Of a stretch of 13,882 nucleotides of DNA, positions 4,636-12,498 are shown piece by piece. The position numbers were made by a program, and so were the translations under genes. Positions within the stretch are counted from its first letter, which is position 1. Every line of letters starts with the position of its first letter. Below the pieces are notes generated by a model. The model saw nothing but the letters and a program-made list of their open reading frames with translations. It made no database searches and was not told the DNA's origin. Source of the stretch: Actinomycetota bacterium (GTDB lineage: Bacteria; Actinomycetota; Thermoleophilia; Gaiellales; Gaiellaceae); the NCBI GenBank assembly GCA_013696595.1, contig JACCYG010000098.1, positions 1 through 13,882 on the forward strand, read 5' to 3'.

Positions 4636-7386
4636 GTGATTTCTCCGCCCGAGACGGCGCTCGGCCCGGCTTCGGCCGAAGACGCGGGCGCTCTGGAGGC
4701 GCTCGTGGCCGGCGCGCGGATAGTGCTGGACCGGCGCCCCGTCGCCGAGGCGTTGGTCGCAATCGCCCGGGCGGCGGCGGACGCGACCGGGTCGGAGGCC
4801 GCGATCGTGCGCGTTGGATCTGAGGACGGCGACCTCGTCGCGCGGGCTGTTCACACGCGCAGCGCCGCCCTCGCCTCGGAGCTCGAAGGTTCGCGTCTCG
4901 CAGCCTCGGACACCCCGTACGAAGAGACTGACTACGCGACGCGTGGGAACGGATCTGCGCCTCCGGCGATCCGCCGCGCCGCGGCACGCTCCGGCGCCGA
5001 CGCAGTTCGCCTGGTGCCGGTGGTGATCGACGGAGCAGTCGAGGCGACCATCGAGCTCTACCGGCGCGGCGATGGGTTCTCCGCACGCTGGAAAGCCCTC
5101 GCGCGCCTCGCTTCGGCCCACATCGGGCTCGCGCTCGAGCTCGAGCGCGCCATCGAGGTCTCGGAGGCCGCCTCGCAGCGGTTGCGGACGTCGCTCGAGC
5201 TCGCCGGCGACGCACTCGCGGCCGGCTCGGATGAGGTCGAGGCGGCCGAGGAGATCGTGCGCCTCGCGTGCGACGCAACGGGGGCGAGCCGGTCGCTGCT
5301 CTGGAGGATCGAGGCGGAGGGGCGGGCGTCCTTTCTTGCGGCGCACGGGTTCGACGGCGATCCCCCCGACCTCGACGTCGCCGCAGAGGCCGTCGGTCGC
5401 GCGGTCGAGCACCGGGGCGACGGGGGAGGCGCGGGCGATGCGCCGGCCGTCGAGACGGCGCGAACGGTCCTGCTCGGGGAGCCGCCCGTCGGCGCGCTTC
5501 AGCTCTTGTTCGAGCGCGAAGCGCCGGACGAGGACGGCGAGCACCTGTCTGCGTTCGCGGCCCGTGCGGCGGTTGCGCTACGGCGTACGCGTCGCGCGCA
5601 GCTAGTCACTCTCGCGCTCAGGCGTTCTCAGACGATCGTGGCGGTGATCAGCCAGGCGATTGCTCGCCTTTCCCTGTCGCACACGCTCGAGACGGCGGTC
5701 GAGCGAATCTCCGAGCTGACGGCGAGCGCACATGTCGCGATCTATCTCCGCGAGGGAGGGCGCCTCGGCGTCGCGGCGGCGCGCGGCCTCGAGCATCCGC
5801 ACCTCGACCTCGCCGAGCGCTTGCTGGAGATGGCGCTCGGTCCCTTCCGGGGACGCGGATTTCTCTTCATTGACGACATGACTCGCGACTCGCGACTCGC
5901 GGGCCTCGAGGAGGTTCTCGTCCAGACCGGTGTCCGCCGCGCGCTCGTCGTGCCGCTCGTCGTGCGGGACGAGGTCATCGGCGCCCTGGCCGTGTACAAG
6001 ACGCGCCCGCGGCCCTACCGCGTCGGGGAGGAGGGCCTGCTCATCGCCCTCTCGAGCCAGCTTGCGGTCGCGGTCCAGAACGCCCGCCTCCACGAGCGCA
6101 CGAAGGAGCTCGGCGCGGTGCTCGAGCGCACGCTCGCCTCCGAGCGGAAGGCCGCCCGCCAGCTTCGGGGGCTCTTCCAGATCTCCCACTCGTTCACGCG
6201 GAGCCTCTCGCTTGAGGCCACGCTCGACGCCGTCGCGAGGACGATGGTCGAGCTCCTCGACCTCGATGCAGCCGCAATTCGAATGCCAGACGGGCGGGGC
6301 GAGCAGCTCGTGCCGCGCGCGATCTACGTCGCCGATCCCGCTCTTCGTGAGGCGGCCGGGACGCTTCTCGCGCGACCTCAGGACCTGAGCTCCCCGTTCG
6401 TCCGTGGCCTGGTCGAGTCCGGCCGCCCGGCCTTCCTGTCCGCGCGCGACGCGCTCGGCGCCGACGGCGACGATCTCCTCGCGCCGTTCCTCCTCAAAGG
6501 GTCGACGGCCGCCGTCCTCCCGATGGCGACGCCCGGCGAGGTCCTCGGCGTGCTGACCCTGCTGTCCCTCGACCCCGCGAGGCCGCTCGACGAGGAGACG
6601 GTCGAGACCGCGATGGCTGTGACCGCCCAGGCCGCGCTGGCGATCGACAACGCGCGGCTCTACCAGCAGCAGCGGGACTTCGCGGAGACGATGCAGCGCT
6701 CGCTGCTTCCGCGGGAGATCCCGAGCGTCCACGGCCTCGAAGTCGGGCACGTCTACCAGTCGTCCGCGCGGGTCGACGTCGGCGGGGACGTCTACGACTT
6801 CCTCTCGCTCGAGGACGGGCGGCTCGCGGTCATCCTCGGCGACGTCACCGGAAAGGGAATCCAGGCCGCGGCCGACATGGCGATGGCGAAGTTCTCCTTT
6901 CGCGCGCTCGCGCGCAGCTATCCGGATCCGCCCGACTTCCTCACCAAGGCGAACGAGGTCGTGATCGAAGAGATCGCGGTCGGAAAATTCATCACGATGG
7001 TGTACGCGGTCGTCGACCCTGAGACCCACGAGGTGGCCTATGCGAGCGCCGGCCATCCCCCGGCGCGGTTCGTCGCCGCGAACGGAAAGGTCTCGACCCT
7101 GTCGGCGTCCGGCCTCGCGCTCGGAATCGAGACCGCGCAGGAATATCCGGCGGAACGCACGAGGCTCGATCCGGGAGCGTCGGTCGTTCTCTTCACGGAC
7201 GGTCTGATCGAGGCGCGGCGCGAGGGCGACTTGTACGGCGAGGCTCGCCTCGACTCGTTCCTCTCCGAGCACGCCGGCCTGCCCGCTCAAGAGCTCGCCG
7301 AAGCTCTCCTCGCCGATTGCCAGGCGTTCGCCGGCGGCGAGGTAGCCGACGACTGCGCCGTCGTCTGCCTGCGGCTGGCAGCCTGA
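4636..7386 (+). CDS. multi-GAF sensor PP2C/SpoIIE-type serine phosphatase
   Basis: A 916-residue cytoplasmic phosphatase, probably acting on a phosphorylated anti-sigma antagonist (STAS protein) in a partner-switching pathway. The sequence suggests four tandem GAF-like sensor regions: about residues 20-175, 180-325, 335-485 (clearest, with VPLVVRDEVIGALAVYK) and 515-675 (with VLPMATPGEVLGVLTLLS). A helical linker at about 482-510 joins GAF3 and GAF4. The linker LYQQQRDFAETMQRSLLPREIP at about 675-697 leads into the PP2C domain, typical of RsbU/SpoIIE-like enzymes. Metal-binding motifs are intact: GGDVYDF near 716, GDVTGKG near 735, ASAGHPP, LFTDGLIEAR near 852 and the final DDCAVVCLRL. GAF1 and GAF2 are divergent and less certain. 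No STAS, RsbW-type kinase or sigma factor gene is nearby, so partners are unknown. It lies 10 bases before the next gene. Confidence 0.93.
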   Translation: MISPPETALGPASAEDAGALEALVAGARIVLDRRPVAEALVAIARAAADATGSEAAIVRVGSEDGDLVARAVHTRSAALASELEGSRLAASDTPYEETDYATRGNGSAPPAIRRAAARSGADAVRLVPVVIDGAVEATIELYRRGDGFSARWKALARLASAHIGLALELERAIEVSEAASQRLRTSLELAGDALAAGSDEVEAAEEIVRLACDATGASRSLLWRIEAEGRASFLAAHGFDGDPPDLDVAAEAVGRAVEHRGDGGGAGDAPAVETARTVLLGEPPVGALQLLFEREAPDEDGEHLSAFAARAAVALRRTRRAQLVTLALRRSQTIVAVISQAIARLSLSHTLETAVERISELTASAHVAIYLREGGRLGVAAARGLEHPHLDLAERLLEMALGPFRGRGFLFIDDMTRDSRLAGLEEVLVQTGVRRALVVPLVVRDEVIGALAVYKTRPRPYRVGEEGLLIALSSQLAVAVQNARLHERTKELGAVLERTLASERKAARQLRGLFQISHSFTRSLSLEATLDAVARTMVELLDLDAAAIRMPDGRGEQLVPRAIYVADPALREAAGTLLARPQDLSSPFVRGLVESGRPAFLSARDALGADGDDLLAPFLLKGSTAAVLPMATPGEVLGVLTLLSLDPARPLDEETVETAMAVTAQAALAIDNARLYQQQRDFAETMQRSLLPREIPSVHGLEVGHVYQSSARVDVGGDVYDFLSLEDGRLAVILGDVTGKGIQAAADMAMAKFSFRALARSYPDPPDFLTKANEVVIEEIAVGKFITMVYAVVDPETHEVAYASAGHPPARFVAANGKVSTLSASGLALGIETAQEYPAERTRLDPGASVVLFTDGLIEARREGDLYGEARLDSFLSEHAGLPAQELAEALLADCQAFAGGEVADDCAVVCLRLAA

Positions 7387-7396
7387 CGGGCGCTAA

Positions 7397-8956
7397 ATGA
7401 CGGAAGCGAGCGCCGCACCAGCCGTCTCTTCGCACGTTGTCAGCCGCACTCGACTCGGAGTCGTGGTGTTCACCGGAGGCGCGGGCACGCTCGCCACCGA
7501 GATTGCCGCCTCCCGCCTTCTCGCACCCTACTTCGGAAGCTCGACGATCGTCTGGGCGAACATCATCGGGCTGATCCTCGTCTATCTCTCGGTCGGCTAC
7601 TGGCTCGGAGGGAAGCTCGCGGATCGGAGGCCCGAACCGCGGCTTCTGGGCGCGATCGTCCTCGTCGCGGCCCTCTTCATCGCCGCGACCCCATTCGTCG
7701 CGCGTCCCGTTCTCGATCTCGCGCTCGAGGGCCTGGACGCGGTCGACGTAGGCGCCGTTGTCGGCTCGTTCTTCGCTGCGCTCGGTCTCTTCGCCGTGCC
7801 GGTGACCCTGCTCGGAGTAGTCTCGCCGTTCGCGATCCGGCTCGCGATCCAGGACGTGGGGGAGGCCGGCACGGTCGCCGGCCGCCTCTACGCGCTCTCC
7901 ACCGTCGGGAGCATCCTCGGAACGTTTCTGTCGGCGATCGTGACGATCCCACTGCTTGGGACGCAGCGCACGATGCTCGGCTCGGCGGCGCTCCTCGTCC
8001 TCGCCGCGGCTCTCCTCCTCGGCGGCCGCTGGCAGCTTCTGACGCTCGTCGTGGCGGGGCTGCTCTTCATCCCCGCGGGCGCGATCAAGGCGACGCCGGG
8101 CCTCCTCCACGAGAGCGAGTCGCGCTACCAGTACGTCCAGATCGCCGAGCGCTCGGACGGCTCGCGCGTGCTTCGGCTCAACGAAGGCGTGGCGATTCAT
8201 TCCCTCTGGCGGCCCGGCACGGTCCTCACAGGAGGCGTCTGGGACATGTTCCTGCTCGTGCCGCCGCTCGTCGAGCGCCCCGTCCAGCGGATGCTCGTGA
8301 TCGGCAACGCCGGCGGCACGGTCGCACGCGCGTACGGCGAGCTCTATCCCGACGTTCGGATCGACGGCGTCGAGATCGATCCGGAGGTCACCGAGGCCGG
8401 GCGCGAATTCCTCGGGCTCGGTGAAAACCCGAACCTGCGCGTGATCGAGGCCGACGGCCGGCCGTACCTCGAGCTCACGGACGAGCGCTACGACGTCATC
8501 TTGGTCGACGCCTACCACCAGCCATACATCCCGTTCTACCTCGCGACGAAGGAGTTCTTCGGGCGCGCGCGCGAGCGCCTGACCCCGGGTGGGGTCGTCG
8601 CCCTGAACGTGGCCGGCGTCCCCGGGGACGATCGCCTCTCCGAAGCGATTGGAAGCACGCTTCTCGCGGCTTTTCCGCAGGCCTGGCGCTGGCGGCCGCT
8701 TCGCTTCAACGAGCTCGTGCTCGCGTTCGACCGGCCGGTCTCGCGCGTGGAGCTCGGTGAGCGCGCCGCCGACGCGCCGGCTGATGTCGCCGCGCTCGTC
8801 TCGCTCTTCCGGCAGGACGTGGAGTCCGTCGACAGCGTCGGCGAGCCGCTCACCGATGACCGCGCTCCGGTCGAGTGGTTGACCGACCGGATGATCATCG
8901 ACTACGTTGCGCGCGGCGGTGAACTAGACGAGGACCTCTTGCCCACCGCTCCGTAG
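7397..8956 (+). CDS. membrane-fused spermidine synthase-like protein
   Basis: A 519-residue fusion of an N-terminal multi-helix membrane domain (about residues 20-240) and a C-terminal Rossmann-fold aminopropyltransferase-like domain (about 255-500), the type often annotated 'fused MFS/spermidine synthase'. Seen: GAGTLATEIAASRLLAPYFGSS near the N-terminus, typical of this fusion family; a nucleotide-type loop VIGNAGGTVARAYGELYPD near 301; the acidic turn VEIDPEV near 325; and ILVDAYHQPYIPFYL near 368-382 in place of the usual spermidine-synthase active-site DSxDP. Because that motif differs, true polyamine synthesis is doubtful; it may alkylate or methylate another substrate at the membrane. 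The gap to the phosphatase is 10 bases, so the two are probably co-transcribed. The ATG at 7397 is the natural start. Confidence 0.9.
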   Translation: MTEASAAPAVSSHVVSRTRLGVVVFTGGAGTLATEIAASRLLAPYFGSSTIVWANIIGLILVYLSVGYWLGGKLADRRPEPRLLGAIVLVAALFIAATPFVARPVLDLALEGLDAVDVGAVVGSFFAALGLFAVPVTLLGVVSPFAIRLAIQDVGEAGTVAGRLYALSTVGSILGTFLSAIVTIPLLGTQRTMLGSAALLVLAAALLLGGRWQLLTLVVAGLLFIPAGAIKATPGLLHESESRYQYVQIAERSDGSRVLRLNEGVAIHSLWRPGTVLTGGVWDMFLLVPPLVERPVQRMLVIGNAGGTVARAYGELYPDVRIDGVEIDPEVTEAGREFLGLGENPNLRVIEADGRPYLELTDERYDVILVDAYHQPYIPFYLATKEFFGRARERLTPGGVVALNVAGVPGDDRLSEAIGSTLLAAFPQAWRWRPLRFNELVLAFDRPVSRVELGERAADAPADVAALVSLFRQDVESVDSVGEPLTDDRAPVEWLTDRMIIDYVARGGELDEDLLPTAP

Positions 8957-8969
8957 GACGTTCGCCGTC

Positions 8970-8990
8970 CGCCGCGAAGGAATCGCGGTG
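8970..8990 (+). terminator. short GC-rich hairpin after the spermidine-synthase-like gene
   Basis: CCGCGA at 8972-8977 and TCGCGG at 8983-8988 form a perfect 6-bp stem around a 5-base loop, extendable by one G-T and one C-G pair. It lies 14 bases after the stop codon. No T-run follows, so it is at best an atypical terminator and may be chance in GC-rich DNA. Confidence 0.25.
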
Positions 8991-9057
8991 CGCCCTCGTC
9001 TAACCGCCCATGACACGTAACCGGGAACAATCCGCAACCGTTCGGCGTATACGACCT

Positions 9058-10023
9058 ATGCAGATGCGTGGCATCCTCCTCCTGCTTCTCCTCGTTCTGC
9101 TCGCCGCCGTGGTGGCTGTGCCTGCCCAGGCGCAGGACCCGCCGCCGGAGCCCCCGCGCATAGCGGACGGAGTGACGGTCGCAGGCGTCGCAGTCGGGGG
9201 TTTGACCGCCAATGAGGCGCAGACCGCAGTGCAGGCCGCGTTCGACCGGCGGCTCCCCTTCCGCTTCCGCACGCGGCGCTGGAGCAAGGCACCCCAGGAG
9301 CTCGGAGCGAGCGCGGACGTGGCGGGCGCCGTCGCTCAGGCGCTCGTGGCCGAGCCGGGTGCGGCCCTCACCCTCGCGGTCGCCGTGAATCGCACCACCG
9401 TTGCGGCGTATGTCGCCCGCCTCGACCGCTTTTTTTCCCGCCCCGTTCGCAACTCGCAGCTCTCGCTCCGGGACCTCCGGCCGTACTTGACCAGGGCGCG
9501 AGCGGGCATCGACGTTCGCCGCTGGGTCATGAGAGTGTCGATCGCCAGCGCTCTTCGCCAGCATCTGCGGACCGTCCTACCGCTCCAGGTTCGATTCATC
9601 CTTCCTACGATCACGCGCGCCAACTACGGCCCCGTGGTCGTGATCCGGCGCGGTTCGAGACGGCTCTATCTGTATTCCGGAATGCGCTTCGTGCGGCGCT
9701 TCGGGATCGCCGTCGGCATGCCGGCCTACCCGACGCCGCTCGGCCGCTTCCGGATCGTCCTGAAAGAGCGGAATCCGACCTGGAACCCGCCCGACAGAGA
9801 CTGGGCGGCCGGACTCGACCCCGTCCCGCCGGGACCGGGGAACCCGCTCGGAACACGCTGGATGGGCCTCTCGGCACCGGGCATCGGGATTCACGGCACT
9901 CCGACTCCGTCCTCGATCGGCACGGCGGCCTCACACGGTTGCATCCGGATGTACACGTGGGCGGCCGAATGGCTCTTCGAGCGCGTCAGGGTGGGGACGA
10001 CCGTCTACATCGTCCGCGCCTGA
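9058..10023 (+). CDS. secreted L,D-transpeptidase (YkuD domain)
   Basis: A cell-wall enzyme forming 3-3 (meso-DAP to meso-DAP) peptidoglycan cross-links outside the membrane. From ATG 9058 it has 321 residues. An N-terminal signal sequence (MRGILLLLLLVLLAAVVAVP, with likely cleavage near AQA) leads to a region starting TVAGVAVGGLTANEAQTAVQ, which resembles the substrate-binding 'PG_binding_4'/VanW-associated repeats. The C-terminal YkuD domain spans about 200-321, with ASHGCIRM holding catalytic C295 and H293 and an upstream IHGTPTP. The frame also has an ATG at 9010, which would add a 16-residue polar leader; 9058 or 9064 gives a cleaner signal peptide, and TATACG at 9048-9053 may be a -10 box. 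The next gene begins 32 bases later. The YkuD assignment is firm; the exact start is not. Confidence 0.93.
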   Translation: MQMRGILLLLLLVLLAAVVAVPAQAQDPPPEPPRIADGVTVAGVAVGGLTANEAQTAVQAAFDRRLPFRFRTRRWSKAPQELGASADVAGAVAQALVAEPGAALTLAVAVNRTTVAAYVARLDRFFSRPVRNSQLSLRDLRPYLTRARAGIDVRRWVMRVSIASALRQHLRTVLPLQVRFILPTITRANYGPVVVIRRGSRRLYLYSGMRFVRRFGIAVGMPAYPTPLGRFRIVLKERNPTWNPPDRDWAAGLDPVPPGPGNPLGTRWMGLSAPGIGIHGTPTPSSIGTAASHGCIRMYTWAAEWLFERVRVGTTVYIVRA

Positions 10024-10035
10024 AGCGCGAACGTG

Positions 10036-10046
10036 ACTAGACTCGG
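10036..10046 (+). promoter_or_regulatory. promoter-like motif ACTAGACTCGG before the thioredoxin gene
   Basis: TAGACT (10038-10043) fits the TANNNT -10 pattern and lies 12 bases before ATG 10056. The surrounding 11 bases, ACTAGACTCGG, recur exactly at 12499-12509 before the ferredoxin gene. No good -35 is seen. Confidence 0.38.
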
Positions 10047-10055
10047 TCCCGGCTC

Positions 10056-10616
10056 ATGGCCGGCCGCGTGAAATTGCTCTCGCAAGCGGCCGCCGTCTCG
10101 GTGGTCGCGCTCCTCCTCGCACTTCTCGGTTGGCAGGTCGCCGCCGAGGCGAACGTGCGAAGCCTCGCCGACCGCCTGGAGGCGGGCGAGTCGCCCGAAG
10201 CCCCCGGCTTCGAGGTGCCGCTCCTGAACGGGGAGGGGTCGATCTCGCTCGCGTCGCTCCGCGGCAAGGCCGTCGTCGTGAACTTCTGGGCCTCCTGGTG
10301 CGAGCCGTGCAAGGAGGAGGCGCCGCGCCTCGAGGCAGCCTGGAAGAGGTATCGCGACCGCGGCGTCGTCGTGCTCGGCATCGACGCCCAGGACTTCAGA
10401 GGAGACGCGCGCGGATTCGTTGCGCGCTACGGGATCACCTATCCGATCGTGCACGATGGCCCGGGTGCGACGCTCGGCCGCTACGGCGTGACGGGATTTC
10501 CGGAGACCTGGTTCGTGGGACGGAACGGGCGTCTCGTCGGCGCGCGGATCCAGGGCCCCGTCAGCGAGGAGGAGCTCGTCCAGGGGATCGAGCGGGCCCT
10601 CGAGGCGACGTCGTGA
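10056..10616 (+). CDS. membrane-anchored TlpA/ResA/CcmG-type thioredoxin
   Basis: A 186-residue thiol-disulfide oxidoreductase facing outside the membrane. Residues about 10-30 are an uncleaved anchor or signal (AAAVSVVALLLALLGWQVAA). The thioredoxin-like domain carries the active site FWASWCEPC (C82, C85) and the cis-proline loop TGFPETW (P149). The preceding LASLRGKAVVVNFW and following VLGIDAQDF are typical of ResA/CcmG. In cytochrome c maturation such proteins reduce the haem-binding CXXC of apocytochrome c, taking electrons from CcdA. The next two genes, CcmH-like and CcdA, support that role. Its stop overlaps the next start by four bases (GTGA). Confidence 0.93.
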   Translation: MAGRVKLLSQAAAVSVVALLLALLGWQVAAEANVRSLADRLEAGESPEAPGFEVPLLNGEGSISLASLRGKAVVVNFWASWCEPCKEEAPRLEAAWKRYRDRGVVVLGIDAQDFRGDARGFVARYGITYPIVHDGPGATLGRYGVTGFPETWFVGRNGRLVGARIQGPVSEEELVQGIERALEATS

Positions 10617-11083
10617 CTCGCGCTCTTGCCGTCGTGGGGGTACTCGCGCTCGTGCTCGTTGGTGCGGCCGCTGCGAGCGAGGAGCGCCCGACGCTCGAGG
10701 AGCTCGAGCGGGAGCTCATCTGCCCCACGTGTAATACGACGCTCGCGATGTCGAGCTCCCCGATCGCAGACCGGATGCGCGTCTTCATCCGTTCTCGGAT
10801 CGCAGCCGGGGACACGAAGAGTGAGATCAAGGCGAAGCTCGTAGACGAATTCGGGGAAGAGGTCCTCGCAGCCCCGCCCGCACGCGGGTTCAACGTGCTC
10901 GCGTGGGCGCTCCCGATGGTCTTCGCCGCCGTGGCGGCGATCGCGCTCGCGTTTCTCGCCCGCCGGTGGCGCCGTGAAGAGGACGAGCCGATCGAGCCTG
11001 ACCCGTCCACGAACGGCCGCGCGCCGCTCGACCCCGAGCTCGAGCGGCGTCTGGACGAAGAGCTCGCTCGCTTCGAGGCCTAG
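10613..11083 (+). CDS. ccmH: CcmH/CycL-like cytochrome c maturation thiol protein
   Basis: A 156-residue protein with an N-terminal signal or anchor (residues 4-21), an outside domain with the CcmH motif ELICPTC (C37, C40) followed by NTTLAMSSSPIADRMR, a helical stretch (AAGDTKSEIKAKLVDEFGEEVL) and one membrane helix at about 98-118 (LAWALPMVFAAVAAIALAFL). The tail is acidic and cytoplasmic. CcmH presents the apocytochrome cysteines for haem attachment and works with CcmG-type thioredoxins. The GTG start overlaps the thioredoxin stop (GTGA), which indicates coupled translation. Length and layout match the N-terminal half of long CcmH proteins. No CcmF or CcmE lies in this window. Confidence 0.9.
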   Translation: MTRALAVVGVLALVLVGAAAASEERPTLEELERELICPTCNTTLAMSSSPIADRMRVFIRSRIAAGDTKSEIKAKLVDEFGEEVLAAPPARGFNVLAWALPMVFAAVAAIALAFLARRWRREEDEPIEPDPSTNGRAPLDPELERRLDEELARFEA

Positions 11084-11097
11084 CCGGACGAGCTTTC

Positions 11098-11802
11098 GTG
11101 GAAGCGAAGATCGCGCTCGCGTTCGTGGCGGGGCTCTTCTCGTTCGTCACGCCCTGTGTCCTGCCGCTCGTCCCCGGTTATCTGTCGACCGTATCGGGCG
11201 CCGCGCCCGGCGCGTCGGGGCGCCGGGTCGTCGCGGCGAGCATTCCCTTCCTCGTCGGATTCACGGTGGTGTTCGTGGCCCTCGGGGCGGCTGCCGCTGC
11301 GGCGGGAGGGCTCCTCGACGAGAACCGCCGCGTGGTCATCCAAGTGGCCGGGATCATCGTCGTCGTCCTCGGCTTCGGCTTCATGGGCCTCTTGCCGCTT
11401 CCCTTTCTCGAGCGCCTCGCCGCGCCCGGCCTCGTGGAAGGCGCGCGCAGGCGCGGGTCGAGCGCGCTTCTCGGGGCCGCGTTCGGCGTCTGCGCCGCCC
11501 CCTGCATCGGGCCTGTGCTCGCGACCATCCTCGCGCTCGCGAGCGACACGAGCACGGTTGCGCAGGGGTCGCTGCTCCTCCTCGTCTACTCGGCCGGCCT
11601 CGCCGTCCCGTTTCTCCTCGTGGGGATCGGCTTCGCCCGGACGATGAGCGCATCGCGCTGGCTCCGGGACCGTTACGCCGTCGTCCGGGTCGTGAGCGGG
11701 GCCCTCCTCGTCGCGGTAGGCCTCCTCCTCTTCTTCGATCGCTTCTGGTGGTTGAACGTCGCGTTCAACCGGGCGTTCGAGTTCTTCGGAATCGGGGTCT
11801 AG
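11098..11802 (+). CDS. ccdA: CcdA/DsbD-type membrane thiol electron transporter
   Basis: A 234-residue polytopic membrane protein of the CcdA family, which passes electrons from cytoplasmic thioredoxin across the membrane to TlpA/ResA-type thioredoxins. Seen: six hydrophobic segments; the two family cysteines in FVTPCVLPLVPGY (C20) and CAAPCIGPVL (C136), each next to proline; and an extra C132. The GTG start at 11098 is preceded by GGACGAG with a five-base gap and gives a protein starting just before helix 1, as usual for CcdA. It is 14 bases after the CcmH-like gene, completing a three-gene thiol-redox set. The 3' end overlaps the convergent DUF309 gene by 38 bases. Confidence 0.94.
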   Translation: MEAKIALAFVAGLFSFVTPCVLPLVPGYLSTVSGAAPGASGRRVVAASIPFLVGFTVVFVALGAAAAAAGGLLDENRRVVIQVAGIIVVVLGFGFMGLLPLPFLERLAAPGLVEGARRRGSSALLGAAFGVCAAPCIGPVLATILALASDTSTVAQGSLLLLVYSAGLAVPFLLVGIGFARTMSASRWLRDRYAVVRVVSGALLVAVGLLLFFDRFWWLNVAFNRAFEFFGIGV

Positions 11803-12118
11803 CAAGCGCCGGGAATGCCTCGCGGGCGCGGGCGACCTGGCCGAGGACGTCGCTGACATCGAGGCCGCGGTGACGCGGCCGGTAGGGCGCCAGGCGCCGC
11901 GCAGCTTTCTCGAGCTGGCGCTCGCAGGCGAGCTCGCGCCCAGTCACGTCCGCGTGGTGCCAGGCAACGGCCACATGGACGAGGCCCTGGAAGAAGTCGC
12001 GCTCGTCCGCCCCCGCCGCGCGCCAGGCTTCCTCGAGGGCCTCGTGTGCGGCGAAGAAATCGCCTTCCTCGATCAGCTCGAGCCCGCGCTCGTAGACACG
12101 GGCAATGAGGTCGGGCAT
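11765..12118 (-). CDS. DUF309 family protein
   Basis: A 117-residue helical protein of the DUF309 family. Seen: the family motif LIEEGDFFAAHEALEEAWRAA near the N-terminus and FFQGLVHVAVAWHHA in the second half, with conserved His, Glu and Trp in the usual places. The biochemical role is unknown; the conserved acidic and His residues could bind metal, which is inference. A TTG at 12148 would add ten residues, but the ATG at 12118 starts exactly at the family N-terminus and has TAGCGT seven bases upstream, as expected for a leaderless mRNA. The 3' end overlaps the ccdA end by 38 bases. Confidence 0.88.
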   Translation of the reverse strand: MPDLIARVYERGLELIEEGDFFAAHEALEEAWRAAGADERDFFQGLVHVAVAWHHADVTGRELACERQLEKAARRLAPYRPRHRGLDVSDVLGQVARAREAFPALARPRFRRTRTPG

Positions 12119-12125
12119 CGTTGCG

Positions 12126-12131
12126 ACGCTA
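12126..12131 (-). promoter_or_regulatory. possible leaderless -10 box (TAGCGT) for DUF309
   Basis: On the minus strand TAGCGT fits TANNNT and ends seven bases before ATG 12118. It faces a similar plus-strand box at 12163-12168, giving a compact divergent promoter region. Confidence 0.38.
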
Positions 12132-12162
12132 GCAAACCCTGATTTCAAGCGGCTTGACGTGG

Positions 12163-12168
12163 TACGCT
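12163..12168 (+). promoter_or_regulatory. possible leaderless -10 box (TACGCT) for the receiver-like gene
   Basis: TACGCT fits TANNNT and ends nine bases before GTG 12178. This placement favours the GTG over the upstream in-frame TTG at 12154. Confidence 0.35.
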
Positions 12169-12177
12169 GACCGGGTC

Positions 12178-12486
12178 GTGGCGACGATCCTGGTGGCTGG
12201 GGTCGACCTCTTCTTCCGGGGAAAGCTCGATGCCCTGCTCGGGGAGAAGCACAAGCTGGTCACGACCGACAGCGTCCACACTCCGGATCTCGTCATCGTC
12301 GACATCGCGCGCGTCGATCCCGACGAGGTCGCCGAGGAATACCCGGACATCCCGATCCTCGGCTTCACGAACCACACGGACACCGCCGGCCTTCGTGCGG
12401 GGCAGGCGGCCGGGTTCGACCGCGTCGTCGTGAGGTCCGCGCTTGCAGAGCGCGCTCCCGAGATCGTCGACGAGCTCGTCGCGTAG
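12178..12486 (+). CDS. degenerate receiver-like (CheY-fold) small protein
   Basis: A 102-residue protein with the strand-helix rhythm of a response-regulator receiver. The first strand is ATILVAGVDLFF, where the usual acidic pair is reduced to one Asp. The third strand PDLVIVDIA keeps an Asp at the phosphoacceptor position. ILGFTNHTD matches the conserved Thr/Ser strand. RVVVRSAL has Arg where receivers have Lys before Pro. Such degenerate receivers often work without normal phosphorylation, by protein contact; that is inference. GTG 12178 is chosen because the protein then starts at strand 1. It stands 28 bases before the ferredoxin gene, but a promoter-like box in that gap suggests separate transcription as well. 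Remote homology is judged by eye. Confidence 0.7.
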   Translation: MATILVAGVDLFFRGKLDALLGEKHKLVTTDSVHTPDLVIVDIARVDPDEVAEEYPDIPILGFTNHTDTAGLRAGQAAGFDRVVVRSALAERAPEIVDELVA

Positions 12487-12498
12487 GGCGAGCGCCGC

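Noticed and set aside
3686..4639. 317-residue plus-strand frame across the minus-strand membrane pair
   Set aside because: It is Arg/Glu-rich and shadow-like; the minus strand has clear membrane helices and an ATGA overlap.
5602..7290. 562-residue minus-strand frame opposite the phosphatase
   Set aside because: The plus strand encodes clear GAF and PP2C motifs; the antisense product is low-complexity Arg/Glu/Asp-rich and has no recognisable domain.
7193..8518. 441-residue minus-strand frame spanning two plus-strand genes
   Set aside because: It crosses the boundary of two well-supported genes and has shadow-like composition.
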